Shown here one piece after another: positions 25,488-32,941 of a DNA stretch of 64,000 nucleotides; the stretch's first letter is position 1, and each line of letters starts with the position of its first letter. Both the position numbers and the translations under genes were made by a program. Origin of the DNA: Nocardia aobensis NBRC 100429. Lineage in GTDB: Bacteria; Actinomycetota; Actinomycetes; Mycobacteriales; Mycobacteriaceae. The notes beneath the pieces are model-generated. The model ran no database searches. It worked only from the letters and a program-made list of their open reading frames with translations, and had not been told where the DNA came from. The stretch covers positions 1 to 64,000 of the forward strand of contig NZ_BAFQ01000052.1 in the NCBI RefSeq assembly GCF_000308375.1, in the 5' to 3' direction.

Positions 25488-25517
25488 AGTCATATGATCG
25501 AGTCATTCGACTATTAC
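25488..25517 (+). promoter_or_regulatory. Shared operator, site 6, with overlapping -10 (monooxygenase operon)
   Basis: AGTCATATGA-TCGAG-TCATTCGACT (25488-25512) matches the consensus at ten and nine positions. Its final T begins a TATTAC -10 hexamer at 25512-25517, about 20 bases before the ATG at 25538. This is the same geometry as at sites 3 and 4. Confidence 0.68.
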
Positions 25518-25537
25518 GGACGAAAGCGGCAATTTCC

Positions 25538-27199
25538 ATGAACTCCACCACCTCGGATGCCGGGGTCGTCGACGTCATCGGCGTCGGTGCCGGCTTCACC
25601 GGCCTCTACCTCTCCTACCGGCTCGCCAACGCCGGGTGGACCTTCGCGGGCTTCGAGGCGGGTCCCAGCGTCGGCGGCACCTGGTTCTGGAACACCTACC
25701 CCGGTGCCCGCTGCGACGTCGAGAGCATCTACTACTCGTACTCGTTCGACGAGGCGCTCCAGCAGGAATGGACGTGGAGCCAGCGGTTCGCGCCACAGGC
25801 GGAGATCCTCAGCTACCTGGAGCATGTCGCCGACCGTTTCGACCTGCGCAAATACTTCACCTTCAACACCCGCGTGATCGGCGCGACGTGGAACGAGGGC
25901 GACCGGCTGTGGGAAGTGCGCCTGGACAACGGCGAGACGCGCCGCAGTCGATACCTGATCTCGGGTGCGGGTGGCCTGTCCACCCCGAAGGACTTCGATG
26001 TGCCGGGACTCGAGCACTTCACCGGCCTGCGGGTGTCGACCAGCCGATGGAATATCTCGCTCGACGACCTCGCCGGCAAGCGTGTCGCCGTGATCGGCAC
26101 GGGATCGTCCGGGGTGCAAGCTATTCCGCTGATCGCGGAGGTCGCCGAGCACCTCACGGTGTTCCAGCGCACCCCGAACTATGTGATGCCCGCCCGCAAC
26201 GCCGAACTGCCCCCCGAGCAGGTAGCCGCCATCAAGCAGGACTACGCCGCGATCCGTGAGGAGTGCCGGCATTCGCCGGGCGGCATCCCCGATCGCCCCG
26301 TCTTCGACCGGGCCTTCGATGTCTCGGACGAGGAGCGCCGACGGCGCTACGAGCAGGCGTATGAGCGCAGTGGCTTCCTGGGCGTCGGCGCCGAATTCGT
26401 CGACCTGCTCACCGACGCCGAGGCCAACCGGACCGCGTCCGAGTTCATCCACGACAAGATCCGCGAGATCGTGAAGGATCCGGCCACGGCCGAGCTGCTG
26501 GTGCCGAAATACCATCCGCTGGGCGCCAAGCGCAGTGTTTTCGGTACCGACTACTACGAGACCTACAACCGGCAGAACGTGTCGTTGGTGTCGCTGCGCG
26601 ACGAGTCGATCGAGACGATGACCGAGAACGCGATCGTCACCTCGGCCGGCAGCTACGAAGTGGACGCGATCGTGCTGGCCATCGGGTTCGACGCCTTCAC
26701 CGGCCCGCTGTACGGGCTCAACCTCACCGGAGCCTCCGGCCGGAAGCTCCAGGACGTCTGGCACGACGGCATCCGCTCCTATCTCGGGATCATGGCCGCC
26801 GACTTCCCGAATTTCTTCATGGTCGCCGGCCCGCTGAGCCCCGCGTTGGCGAGCAACGTGGTGGTGAGCATCGAGCAAGCCGTCGACTGGATCGCCGACC
26901 TCCTCGAGCACGCCCGCGACACCAAGGCCACGACGATCGAAGCCACCGCCGAGGCCGAGCGCGAATGGGTGGACATCACCGAGTGGACCGTCGCTCAGAC
27001 GCTGTACGCCACCACGGACTCCTGGTATCGCGGGTCCAACATCGACGGCAAGCCCAACACCTTCATGGGCTACGTGGGTGGCGTGGGCAAGTACCGCCGG
27101 ATGTGCACCGAGATCGCCAAGCGCGGTTACCCGGGTGTCGAGATCGACGGTGAAACGCCGTCCCGCACCATCGGCCCGATCCACCTGAAGATCGCATGA
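25538..27199 (+). CDS. Baeyer-Villiger-type flavin monooxygenase with altered fingerprint
   Basis: A 553-residue class B flavin monooxygenase that aligns along its length with cyclohexanone monooxygenase-like enzymes. FAD binds at GVGAGFTG (residues 15-22) and NADPH at GTGSSGVQ near residue 187. The GGTWFWNTYPGARCD stretch is typical. The Baeyer-Villiger fingerprint FxGxxxHxxxW(P/D) is changed: residues 161-172 read FTGLRVSTSRWN, with Ser167 in place of His and Asn after Trp. It could make esters or lactones from ketones, or have another oxygenase or oxidase activity. It is first in a five-gene operon and carries the shared operator. An upstream open frame is rejected because it spans the promoter. 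Confidence 0.85.
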   Translation: MNSTTSDAGVVDVIGVGAGFTGLYLSYRLANAGWTFAGFEAGPSVGGTWFWNTYPGARCDVESIYYSYSFDEALQQEWTWSQRFAPQAEILSYLEHVADRFDLRKYFTFNTRVIGATWNEGDRLWEVRLDNGETRRSRYLISGAGGLSTPKDFDVPGLEHFTGLRVSTSRWNISLDDLAGKRVAVIGTGSSGVQAIPLIAEVAEHLTVFQRTPNYVMPARNAELPPEQVAAIKQDYAAIREECRHSPGGIPDRPVFDRAFDVSDEERRRRYEQAYERSGFLGVGAEFVDLLTDAEANRTASEFIHDKIREIVKDPATAELLVPKYHPLGAKRSVFGTDYYETYNRQNVSLVSLRDESIETMTENAIVTSAGSYEVDAIVLAIGFDAFTGPLYGLNLTGASGRKLQDVWHDGIRSYLGIMAADFPNFFMVAGPLSPALASNVVVSIEQAVDWIADLLEHARDTKATTIEATAEAEREWVDITEWTVAQTLYATTDSWYRGSNIDGKPNTFMGYVGGVGKYRRMCTEIAKRGYPGVEIDGETPSRTIGPIHLKIA

Positions 27200-27570
27200 G
27201 CAGCGCAATCCATCGGCGCTACGTCGCCTTCTCCGACGCGCACTACGCCGGCAACCTCGTCGACGGCGCCTACGCCTTGAAGCTGTTCGGCGACGTCGGC
27301 ACGAATCTGTCGATCGAGCTGGACGGCCACGAGGGGCTGTTCGCCGGCTACTCGTCCGTCGAGTTCCTCGCCCCGGTCCGGGGCGGCGACGTCGTCGAGG
27401 CCGAAGCGAGTTTGGTGCGAAAGGGAAATCGCAGCCGCACAGTCGATTTCGAGCTGCGCGTGATCTGCCGCGGCTGCGATGACACCGGCCGCGCCGAGGT
27501 GCTCGATCCACCCCTGGTCGCGGTGCGCGCTCGCGGCACCGCGGTCATCCCCGCGGACGAATCGAGGTGA
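27196..27570 (+). CDS. 3-aminobutyryl-CoA ammonia-lyase-like hotdog protein
   Basis: A 124-residue hotdog-fold protein. The segments DAHYAGNLVDGAYALKLFGDVGT, DGHEGLFAGYSSVEFLAPVRGGD and GNRSRTVDFE match the pattern I know from Kal, the 3-aminobutyryl-CoA ammonia-lyase of lysine fermentation. That enzyme removes ammonia from a beta-amino-acyl-CoA to give an enoyl-CoA. Here it overlaps the monooxygenase stop by four bases and the FAD oxidase start by four bases. It probably acts in aerobic amine catabolism, on a beta-amino acyl-CoA or a related substrate. The family call is good; the substrate is inference. Confidence 0.75.
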   Translation: MSSAIHRRYVAFSDAHYAGNLVDGAYALKLFGDVGTNLSIELDGHEGLFAGYSSVEFLAPVRGGDVVEAEASLVRKGNRSRTVDFELRVICRGCDDTGRAEVLDPPLVAVRARGTAVIPADESR

Positions 27571-28874
27571 CGGCGATGAAGCTGATCCACGACACCGGGT
27601 GGGCCGAACAGCCCGACCCCACCGGACGGCCACTGACCGGTGACATCCGGTGCGACGTGGTCGTCATCGGCGGCGGGGGCGGCGGCATGTCGGCCGCTCT
27701 GCGCCTGGCCGAGAAGGGCGTCGACGTGGTGCTGCTCGAGGCGAAGACCCTCGGCTGGGGCGCCACCTCCCGCAACGCGGGTTACATCACCAACTCGGTG
27801 GCCGCCGACCCGGAGATGCTGGGCTTCCTGTTGAAGCGGGAGCGGCTGCGCGAGCTGTACCGGTACGCCGAGCGGGCGGTGCATTTCGCCGAGAACGCGA
27901 TCGACCACCACCGGATCGACTGCGACTATCAGCAGGCCGGAATCGTGATGGCCGCGGTGTCCAAGGGGCAGCTGCGCCATGCGCGCCGCAACGCGAAGGT
28001 GCTCGCCGCGGCCGGTTCCTCCGGCGAATTCGTCGAGGGCCCCGACGCCGGACTGCCGGAGGGCTTCCTCGGCGGTATCCGCGAGGGCGTCGGCGGCACG
28101 CTCAATCCGGGCAAGTTCGCCCTCGGCCTGCGGGCCGCGACGATCGCGGCGGGCGTGCGCGTGTACGAGCGCACCCCGGCACGCGACATCGACGACACCG
28201 GCGACGGGGTCACTGTCGCAACGCCGAGGGGAAAGGTCAGGGCACGCAAGGCGCTGCTGACCACCAACGCGTACAGCAACGGCTTGTCCATCGCGCCCAA
28301 GCATCTCGCCGCCCCGGTGTGGACCTCGCTGGTCGAAACCGAACCAGTCGCACCCGAGCGGCTCGACGCCATCGGCTGGACCAGCCGCGCGCCGATGGTC
28401 ACGTTGCACATGATCATCGAGAACTACCGCGTAACACCGAGGGGCACCATCGTATTCGGCACGCGTCGCGTCCAGGTCGGGCGGAACCCGCTGCCGGAGC
28501 GCACTCCGGCCCCGAACGTTGCCGACGACCTCGTCCGCGGCTTCCGCGAGCGGTTCCCCGGTCTGCGTGATGTCGAGCCGCAACGCGCGTGGGGCGGCTG
28601 GATCGGCATGAGCTCCACCTGGCTTCCCGCCGCGGGGGAGGCCTCCGGCAACGTGCTCTATTCGCTGGCCTGCAACGGGCACGGTTTCGCGCAGGCGCAA
28701 TACGTGGGCCACCTGCTGGCAGACCACATCTGCGGCGCGCCGATCCACGAGGACCTGGGCGCGATCTGGCACGGCCGTAAACGCTTCCCGCCCAACTTGG
28801 TCAGCGGACCCGCGCTGTATGCGGCCTGGCTCGCCGATCGCGCCGCCGACCGCCTGGCGGCGCTCACGAAATGA
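27567..28874 (+). CDS. FAD-dependent amine oxidoreductase, DadA/PuuB-like (copy B)
   Basis: A 435-residue D-amino-acid-oxidase-fold flavoprotein, clearly paralogous to 7100-8446. FAD binds at GGGGGG (residues 35-40), followed by the TSRNAGYI loop; the C-terminal RAWGGWIGMSSTWLPAAG and NGHGFAQAQYVG segments also match copy A. GTG 27567 overlaps the Kal-like stop by four bases. The next gene, 50 bases on, encodes a paralogue of the seven-helix protein found with copy A. The two copies differ enough to have separate substrates or stereochemistry. It would oxidise an amine or N-gamma-glutamyl amine. Confidence 0.82.
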   Translation: MTAMKLIHDTGWAEQPDPTGRPLTGDIRCDVVVIGGGGGGMSAALRLAEKGVDVVLLEAKTLGWGATSRNAGYITNSVAADPEMLGFLLKRERLRELYRYAERAVHFAENAIDHHRIDCDYQQAGIVMAAVSKGQLRHARRNAKVLAAAGSSGEFVEGPDAGLPEGFLGGIREGVGGTLNPGKFALGLRAATIAAGVRVYERTPARDIDDTGDGVTVATPRGKVRARKALLTTNAYSNGLSIAPKHLAAPVWTSLVETEPVAPERLDAIGWTSRAPMVTLHMIIENYRVTPRGTIVFGTRRVQVGRNPLPERTPAPNVADDLVRGFRERFPGLRDVEPQRAWGGWIGMSSTWLPAAGEASGNVLYSLACNGHGFAQAQYVGHLLADHICGAPIHEDLGAIWHGRKRFPPNLVSGPALYAAWLADRAADRLAALTK

Positions 28875-28923
28875 AACGGCCATCGCCGCCGGTCGGTCGA
28901 GGTCAGCTTCCGAGGAGGAAATC

Positions 28924-29625
28924 ATGTCCATCAGAGAATTGTTGTTCGCGGTGGCGGACATCTGGATGATCGCCGTGGGATACACCTGCGGGATCAAGTT
29001 CATCCGCAACCACAAGAACTATCTGCTCGGTATCGAGTGGATGATCGTCGCCACATCGGGGACGAACTTCCTGATCTACGGTCTCATCAAGGCCGGACAC
29101 GACAGCCCGATGTACCACTTCGCCTACTTCCTCGACGCCTTCTCGAGGTCCGTCGGTATCACGCTGATCCTGGTCCTGGGACTGATGAAGGTCACCCACC
29201 GATACAAGCCCTCGGTGGCGGTGGACATCGGCGCCTTCGCCCTCGCGGCCGTGGTGGGCTTCGTCCTCAGCAGCTTCGCCGAGCAGATCGGCACGCCGGG
29301 CAAGATCTTCTACATCGTGGTCAACGTACTCACCACGATCTTCCTGATCTACTTCGTGGCGCGCCTGTGGAACATCGGCGAGCGCGGTCACGCCGTGTGG
29401 GCCGGGATCGCCACGGCCTGCGCCTTCGTCATCGCCGCGATCTACGACTTCGTCCACATCCCCGGCGACGACTCCGAGCACACCATCTTCTACATCCTCG
29501 CCCTGTCCACCTGGGGCCTGCAGATGTTCACCTACTACCGCGCCTACTGCGCCTTCGACGCGCACAACAAGCGCGTCGATGCCCAGGCCGTCGGTGCCGG
29601 CGCCTCGGTCACCGCTCGACCCTGA
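28924..29625 (+). CDS. Seven-helix membrane protein of unknown family (copy B)
   Basis: A 233-residue integral membrane protein, paralogue of 8537-9235. Helices lie near residues 4-24, 32-53, 64-90, 96-117, 127-149, 157-178 and 186-208. The loop after helix 3 keeps VTHRYKP, and the last helix keeps TIFYILALSTWG. GAGGAGGAAATC precedes ATG 28924. It follows FAD oxidase B, whereas copy A precedes FAD oxidase A, so the pairing has survived a rearrangement in gene order. I infer a shared function with the oxidase; there is no motif for haem, quinone or transport that I can name with confidence. Confidence 0.8.
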   Translation: MSIRELLFAVADIWMIAVGYTCGIKFIRNHKNYLLGIEWMIVATSGTNFLIYGLIKAGHDSPMYHFAYFLDAFSRSVGITLILVLGLMKVTHRYKPSVAVDIGAFALAAVVGFVLSSFAEQIGTPGKIFYIVVNVLTTIFLIYFVARLWNIGERGHAVWAGIATACAFVIAAIYDFVHIPGDDSEHTIFYILALSTWGLQMFTYYRAYCAFDAHNKRVDAQAVGAGASVTARP

Positions 29626-29669
29626 CCGAATTCGGATCTTCCCTCGAAAGCTCAGAACAAGGAGTCACC

Positions 29670-31112
29670 ATGCAGACCCACAATGTCGTGGAAGAGACCA
29701 CGGAAGTCGTTGTCATCGGCGCCGGGATGGCGGGATTGACCGCCGCGACCACGCTCGGACGGGACACCGACATGGTCGTCCTCGAGTCCACCGACCGCAC
29801 CGGCGGGCGAGTCGACACCGTCCGGCAGGGCGACTACTGGATCAACGTCGGCACCCAATTCACCGAGGGCACAGGCACATTGATCGAGGCCCTCGACCGG
29901 CACGGCATCGAGATGGGCTCGCTCGCGGGTAAGAGCATCGCGCTGCACCTCAACGGGGGGACGGTCGACACCTCGAATCCCTTCGCGCTGATGTTCCGCA
30001 CCAAGATGACCATGCTGGACCGGTTCGGCCTGGCCCTCGTCGGTTCGCGCATCCTCGCGGTCACACCGTTCCTCGAATCGGAAAGCCGTGTCGCGCAACG
30101 TGTCCGCGCACGGCTCGACGCCAAGCTGGCGTCGTATCTGCTGAAGGGTGTGCGCTCGGAGCTGGCCCACACCGTCGTCCGGTCGTGGTCGGCGCAGTGG
30201 ATGGGATGCGACCTGCACGAGACGGCCGCCACCCAATTCGTGACCTCGGTCGGCATGGCACTGGCCGATCCCGAGAAGATTCCGAACTTCTCGCTGCCCG
30301 CCGGTGGCAACCAGACCCTGACCGACGTGCTGACCGCGGATCTCGGTGCCCGGATCAGGTTGAACTCGGTGGTGCAGTCGGTGCGCAACGACGGTGACGG
30401 CGTCGTCGTCGACTACCTCGACGGCGATCGCCCGGCCCGGCTGCGGGCCCGGCGTGCGATCGTGACCGCACCCGCCGATGTCAGCGAGCGGATCATCCCG
30501 GAACTCCCGCAGCGGTATCGGAATTCGTTCAACGACATCACCTACGGGCGGTACGTGGTCGTCGGCTTCTTCACCGACGAGGTCGGTCCGCAGCGCTGGG
30601 ACAAGTACTTCGGCATTTCCACGCCACAGCTGTCGTTCCAGGCGGTGTTCAACCACGCCGCGGCGCTGCGCACCGGCAGCGACCGCAAACCGGGCGGCGC
30701 GCTCGCGTGTTTCGCGGGTGGCGGCAAGGCCGACGCATTGCTCGATCTGCCCGACGAGGAGATCGTCTCCCGATTCACCGACGATCTGCTCACCGTGTTG
30801 CCCGAGCTGGAAGGGAAACTGGGAGAAGGCATTCTGCGCCGGCACCGCCGGGTCGTGCCGTTCTGGGCGCCGGGCCGGCGCACCACCCTCCCGACGTTGC
30901 GCGAGCCCTTCGGAAACATCTATTTCGCCGGCGACTACCAGCTCGACCTACCATCGCTCGCGGACGCGGCTACATCCGGCGAAAGCGCGGCGAAAGCGGT
31001 AGCGGCGAGTTGTGCTGGGCATGTGCCGGGCGCCTCCGCCCGAAATTCGGCGAATGCTACCGCGAACCCGGGATGCGGCAACGATCGGTCGTCAGTTCCA
31101 ACTGACCGTTGA
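29670..31112 (+). CDS. Flavin monoamine oxidase-like protein
   Basis: A 480-residue amine-oxidase-superfamily flavoprotein. The N-terminal VVVIGAGMAGLTAATTL FAD motif is at about residues 12-28 and the second FAD stretch, STDRTGGRVDTV, near residue 40. The C-terminal FAD contact, IYFAGDYQLDLPSLADAATSGESAA, is near residue 420. Family members oxidise primary or secondary amines, or desaturate carotenoid- or protoporphyrin-like compounds. In this operon an amine oxidase role is most natural. AAGGAG lies just before ATG 29670. The last 56 bases overlap the convergent small exported protein gene, so the C-terminal tail (rich in Ala, Ser and Asn) may be unimportant. Confidence 0.8.
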   Translation: MQTHNVVEETTEVVVIGAGMAGLTAATTLGRDTDMVVLESTDRTGGRVDTVRQGDYWINVGTQFTEGTGTLIEALDRHGIEMGSLAGKSIALHLNGGTVDTSNPFALMFRTKMTMLDRFGLALVGSRILAVTPFLESESRVAQRVRARLDAKLASYLLKGVRSELAHTVVRSWSAQWMGCDLHETAATQFVTSVGMALADPEKIPNFSLPAGGNQTLTDVLTADLGARIRLNSVVQSVRNDGDGVVVDYLDGDRPARLRARRAIVTAPADVSERIIPELPQRYRNSFNDITYGRYVVVGFFTDEVGPQRWDKYFGISTPQLSFQAVFNHAAALRTGSDRKPGGALACFAGGGKADALLDLPDEEIVSRFTDDLLTVLPELEGKLGEGILRRHRRVVPFWAPGRRTTLPTLREPFGNIYFAGDYQLDLPSLADAATSGESAAKAVAASCAGHVPGASARNSANATANPGCGNDRSSVPTDR

Positions 31113-31425
31113 GGATGTTCTGGTGGACGAACACCGTGCCGTTGCAGATGTAGGCAAGCTCGCTGTCTCTGGGCTGGATGACCGTCGCTTCCTCGATCCT
31201 CCCGCTGGTGGGCGCGCCCGGGTCGGGCTGGCAGTTCAGCCCCGTGATGGCCCTGGTTCCGTCGGGTCCCGTCATACCGGGCCCTTGCTCGCCGATGTCG
31301 CAGGTGTAGACCGGCAGCGGACCGGGCTGCTCGGCCGAGGCCGTCGGCGCCCATACGGTCGCCGCCGCCGTGGCGGCGAGAAAAGCTGTGGGCACACGGG
31401 CTCTGGCAGAACGAGAAACACGCAT
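31057..31425 (-). CDS. Small exported cysteine protein
   Basis: A 122-residue protein with a signal peptide (basic start, Ala-rich core) cleaved near TASA-EQPG at about residue 31. The mature region of about 90 residues has four cysteines and the pattern YTCDIGEQG...LNCQPDPG...AYICNGTVFVHQN...DRCRIPG. I do not recognise the family. Its 3' end overlaps the amine oxidase gene on the opposite strand by 56 bases, so the two convergent transcripts could interfere with each other. Confidence 0.65.
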   Translation of the reverse strand: MRVSRSARARVPTAFLAATAAATVWAPTASAEQPGPLPVYTCDIGEQGPGMTGPDGTRAITGLNCQPDPGAPTSGRIEEATVIQPRDSELAYICNGTVFVHQNILNGQLELTTDRCRIPGSR

Positions 31426-31607
31426 TTCCGACCTCCAGGGGTGTCGTACCGATCCGGTCGTGCCGCCACGGAGTTACAAATCTCCCCCATATCTTTCCAA
31501 TGGGATTACAGGTTGCGCCAACCGCGACACGCCGACCTCATACGGTGCTGCGATCGGCTTCTTCGCTCCCGTTCCGTGAATCGCGGAGTCGACGGTCCCG
31601 CTGCTCG

Positions 31608-31862
31608 CTATCCGTTACGGGTGACCGGCGGCATTGTGAAGTCGCCGGAGATCACCGCGGGCCCGGGAATGTAGGCGCGGCCGAACAGGATGAAGGCCTT
31701 GCCATTCGCGGGAGCGGGCAGCCAGTTGGCTTTCTGTTTGCCGTCCTGCGGTTCCTGCGACTGGATCGAGACATCGATGCTGTGGTCGGAGTTGGGGACC
31801 ATGTCCGGGGTATCGCCGGCGATGGCGTAGCGGGTGATCGGGTTGGGAGTCAGGAATTGTCC
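31608..31862 (-). pseudogene. C-terminal fragment of a DUF1214-type protein
   Basis: Reading the minus strand, about 85 codons match the end of DUF1214 proteins. The pattern is NPITRYAIAGDTPDMVPNSD, then KANWLPAPANGKAFILFGRAYIP, then a final MPPVTRNG. The fragment has no start codon in place, and the upstream two-thirds of the normal gene is absent. It begins abruptly near 31862. It is therefore a relic and not a working gene. Confidence 0.6.
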
Positions 31863-31946
31863 GGCGTGACCGACTGGTGGACCACTATCGGCCGTGCGTG
31901 ACCGGCTTCGGGTGGTGTCTTCGTCCCCGCTGGCAGGATGAGAACC

Positions 31947-32309
31947 ATGGAGAAGGATTTGCGGGATGCCGAACGGCGACTTCAGAACGCGCAGCTGGCT
32001 GGGGATGTCCAGGCGCTGGACGAGTTACTCGATGATCGGTTGATCTTCACGCTCGGCGCCGACACGTTCACCAAGACCGATGATCTCGAGCTGCACCGCA
32101 CCAAGACTCAGATTGTGACCAAGCTCGAGGAAGAACAGTTGACTGTGCTGGTGGAAGGGACAACCGGGGTCACGTGGTTCCTCGGCCTCGTCGAGGGAAG
32201 CGTGCACGGGTCACCATTCGCGGCCAGGATGCGCTACACCCGCACCTGGGCGCACGACGACTCGCGCGGTTGGCGGGTCGTTGCCGCTCACGCCTCCGCG
32301 GTCGAGTAA
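31947..32309 (+). CDS. SnoaL/NTF2-like small protein (DUF4440-like)
   Basis: A 120-residue protein with the NTF2-like cone fold expected from its pattern. An N-terminal helix contains RLQNAQLAGDVQALDELLDDRLIFT. Then come strands with VEGTTGVTWFLGLVEGSVHG, and a final ARMRYTRTWAHDDSRGWRVVAAHASAV strand. Such proteins act as polyketide cyclases, isomerases, hydrolases or stress proteins, and the sequence does not tell which. ATG 31947 is preferred over ATG 31938 by spacing from a GGCAGG sequence. It stands alone among decayed fragments. Confidence 0.65.
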   Translation: MEKDLRDAERRLQNAQLAGDVQALDELLDDRLIFTLGADTFTKTDDLELHRTKTQIVTKLEEEQLTVLVEGTTGVTWFLGLVEGSVHGSPFAARMRYTRTWAHDDSRGWRVVAAHASAVE

Positions 32310-32357
32310 TCCGCCGCCGCAGACGATATCGTCATCGGCGATTGGGGCTTGCTCGGG

Positions 32358-32744
32358 TCAGTCGGCGGATTCGTGCGCTCCCGGTTCCGGCGAGCGCACG
32401 AATCGCCGTGGATCAGAAGGCGGTTCGTCGAGGTCCATCACTGTCGTGTCCGTTCCGGATACCACCGCGAGTTCGGCGGTGACGTGGGGGAGTACGGCGT
32501 TGGCGAAGAACGAGGCTACGGCGATCTTGCCGGCGTAGAAGGTGGTGTTCTGCCCAGCTTTGATTGCGATGAGTGCGGTTTCGGCGGCGATGAGGCGCCA
32601 GGCCACCAGTAAATCGCCGACGGCGAGCAGGAACCGCACAGCGTTCAGGCCGATTTTGTACTAGTCGAGCGCGTTGAGGTATCCGGTGGACAGTGTCGCG
32701 ATGGCTTTAATGCCGACCATTATCCGGGCCTTTTCGATAACCAC
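32358..32744 (-). pseudogene. Acyl-CoA dehydrogenase (FadE) remnant
   Basis: On the minus strand, the frame reads [25 protein letters not shown], a stop (TAG), then YKIGLNAVRFLLAVGDLLVAWRLI and the end of the protein, including FYAGKIAVASFFANAVLP. The two stretches match separate parts of the C-terminal half of large acyl-CoA dehydrogenases. They are joined at the stop codon, with the intervening part missing and the N-terminal half gone. It is a deleted, stop-containing relic. Confidence 0.65.
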
Positions 32745-32941
32745 GCGACCATGATGACTCGGCCGCCGGTCGTGAGATTCATTCGTCGGCGCCAGCGGCA
32801 GGGCGCGCAGAGGTATCCGTCCCTGTAGGCGACAGGACCGCCCGAATCAGGTATGACGACCAGGGACCCGGATTCGTCGACCTGCAGCCGCAGGCGTTGC
32901 GCGGGCTGCCATTCCAGTGCGGTGAACAGGTGCCGGCTCAC
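32720..32941 (-). pseudogene. Truncated AbrB/MazE-like DNA-binding protein
   Basis: The frame starts at GTG 32941 and reads [29 protein letters not shown] and [25 protein letters not shown]. This fits the swapped-hairpin AbrB/SpoVT fold found in short actinobacterial regulators. Instead of the usual C-terminal tail it runs into the acyl-CoA dehydrogenase fragment in another frame and stops. The gene was probably cut by the same deletion that joined the two relics. A short product of 73 residues could still be made. Confidence 0.5.

Larger units (their letters stand above)
24963..25537. other. 575-base intergenic region upstream of the monooxygenase operon
   Basis: No convincing gene is seen here. 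It contains two copies of the shared 25-bp operator (25323-25347 and 25488-25512). The upstream part (24963-25320) shows only arginine-rich open frames, typical of non-coding high-GC DNA. Confidence 0.55.

Noticed and set aside
25415..25537. N-terminal extension of the monooxygenase
   Set aside because: It would run through the operator and -10 hexamer, and the protein family begins near ATG 25538.
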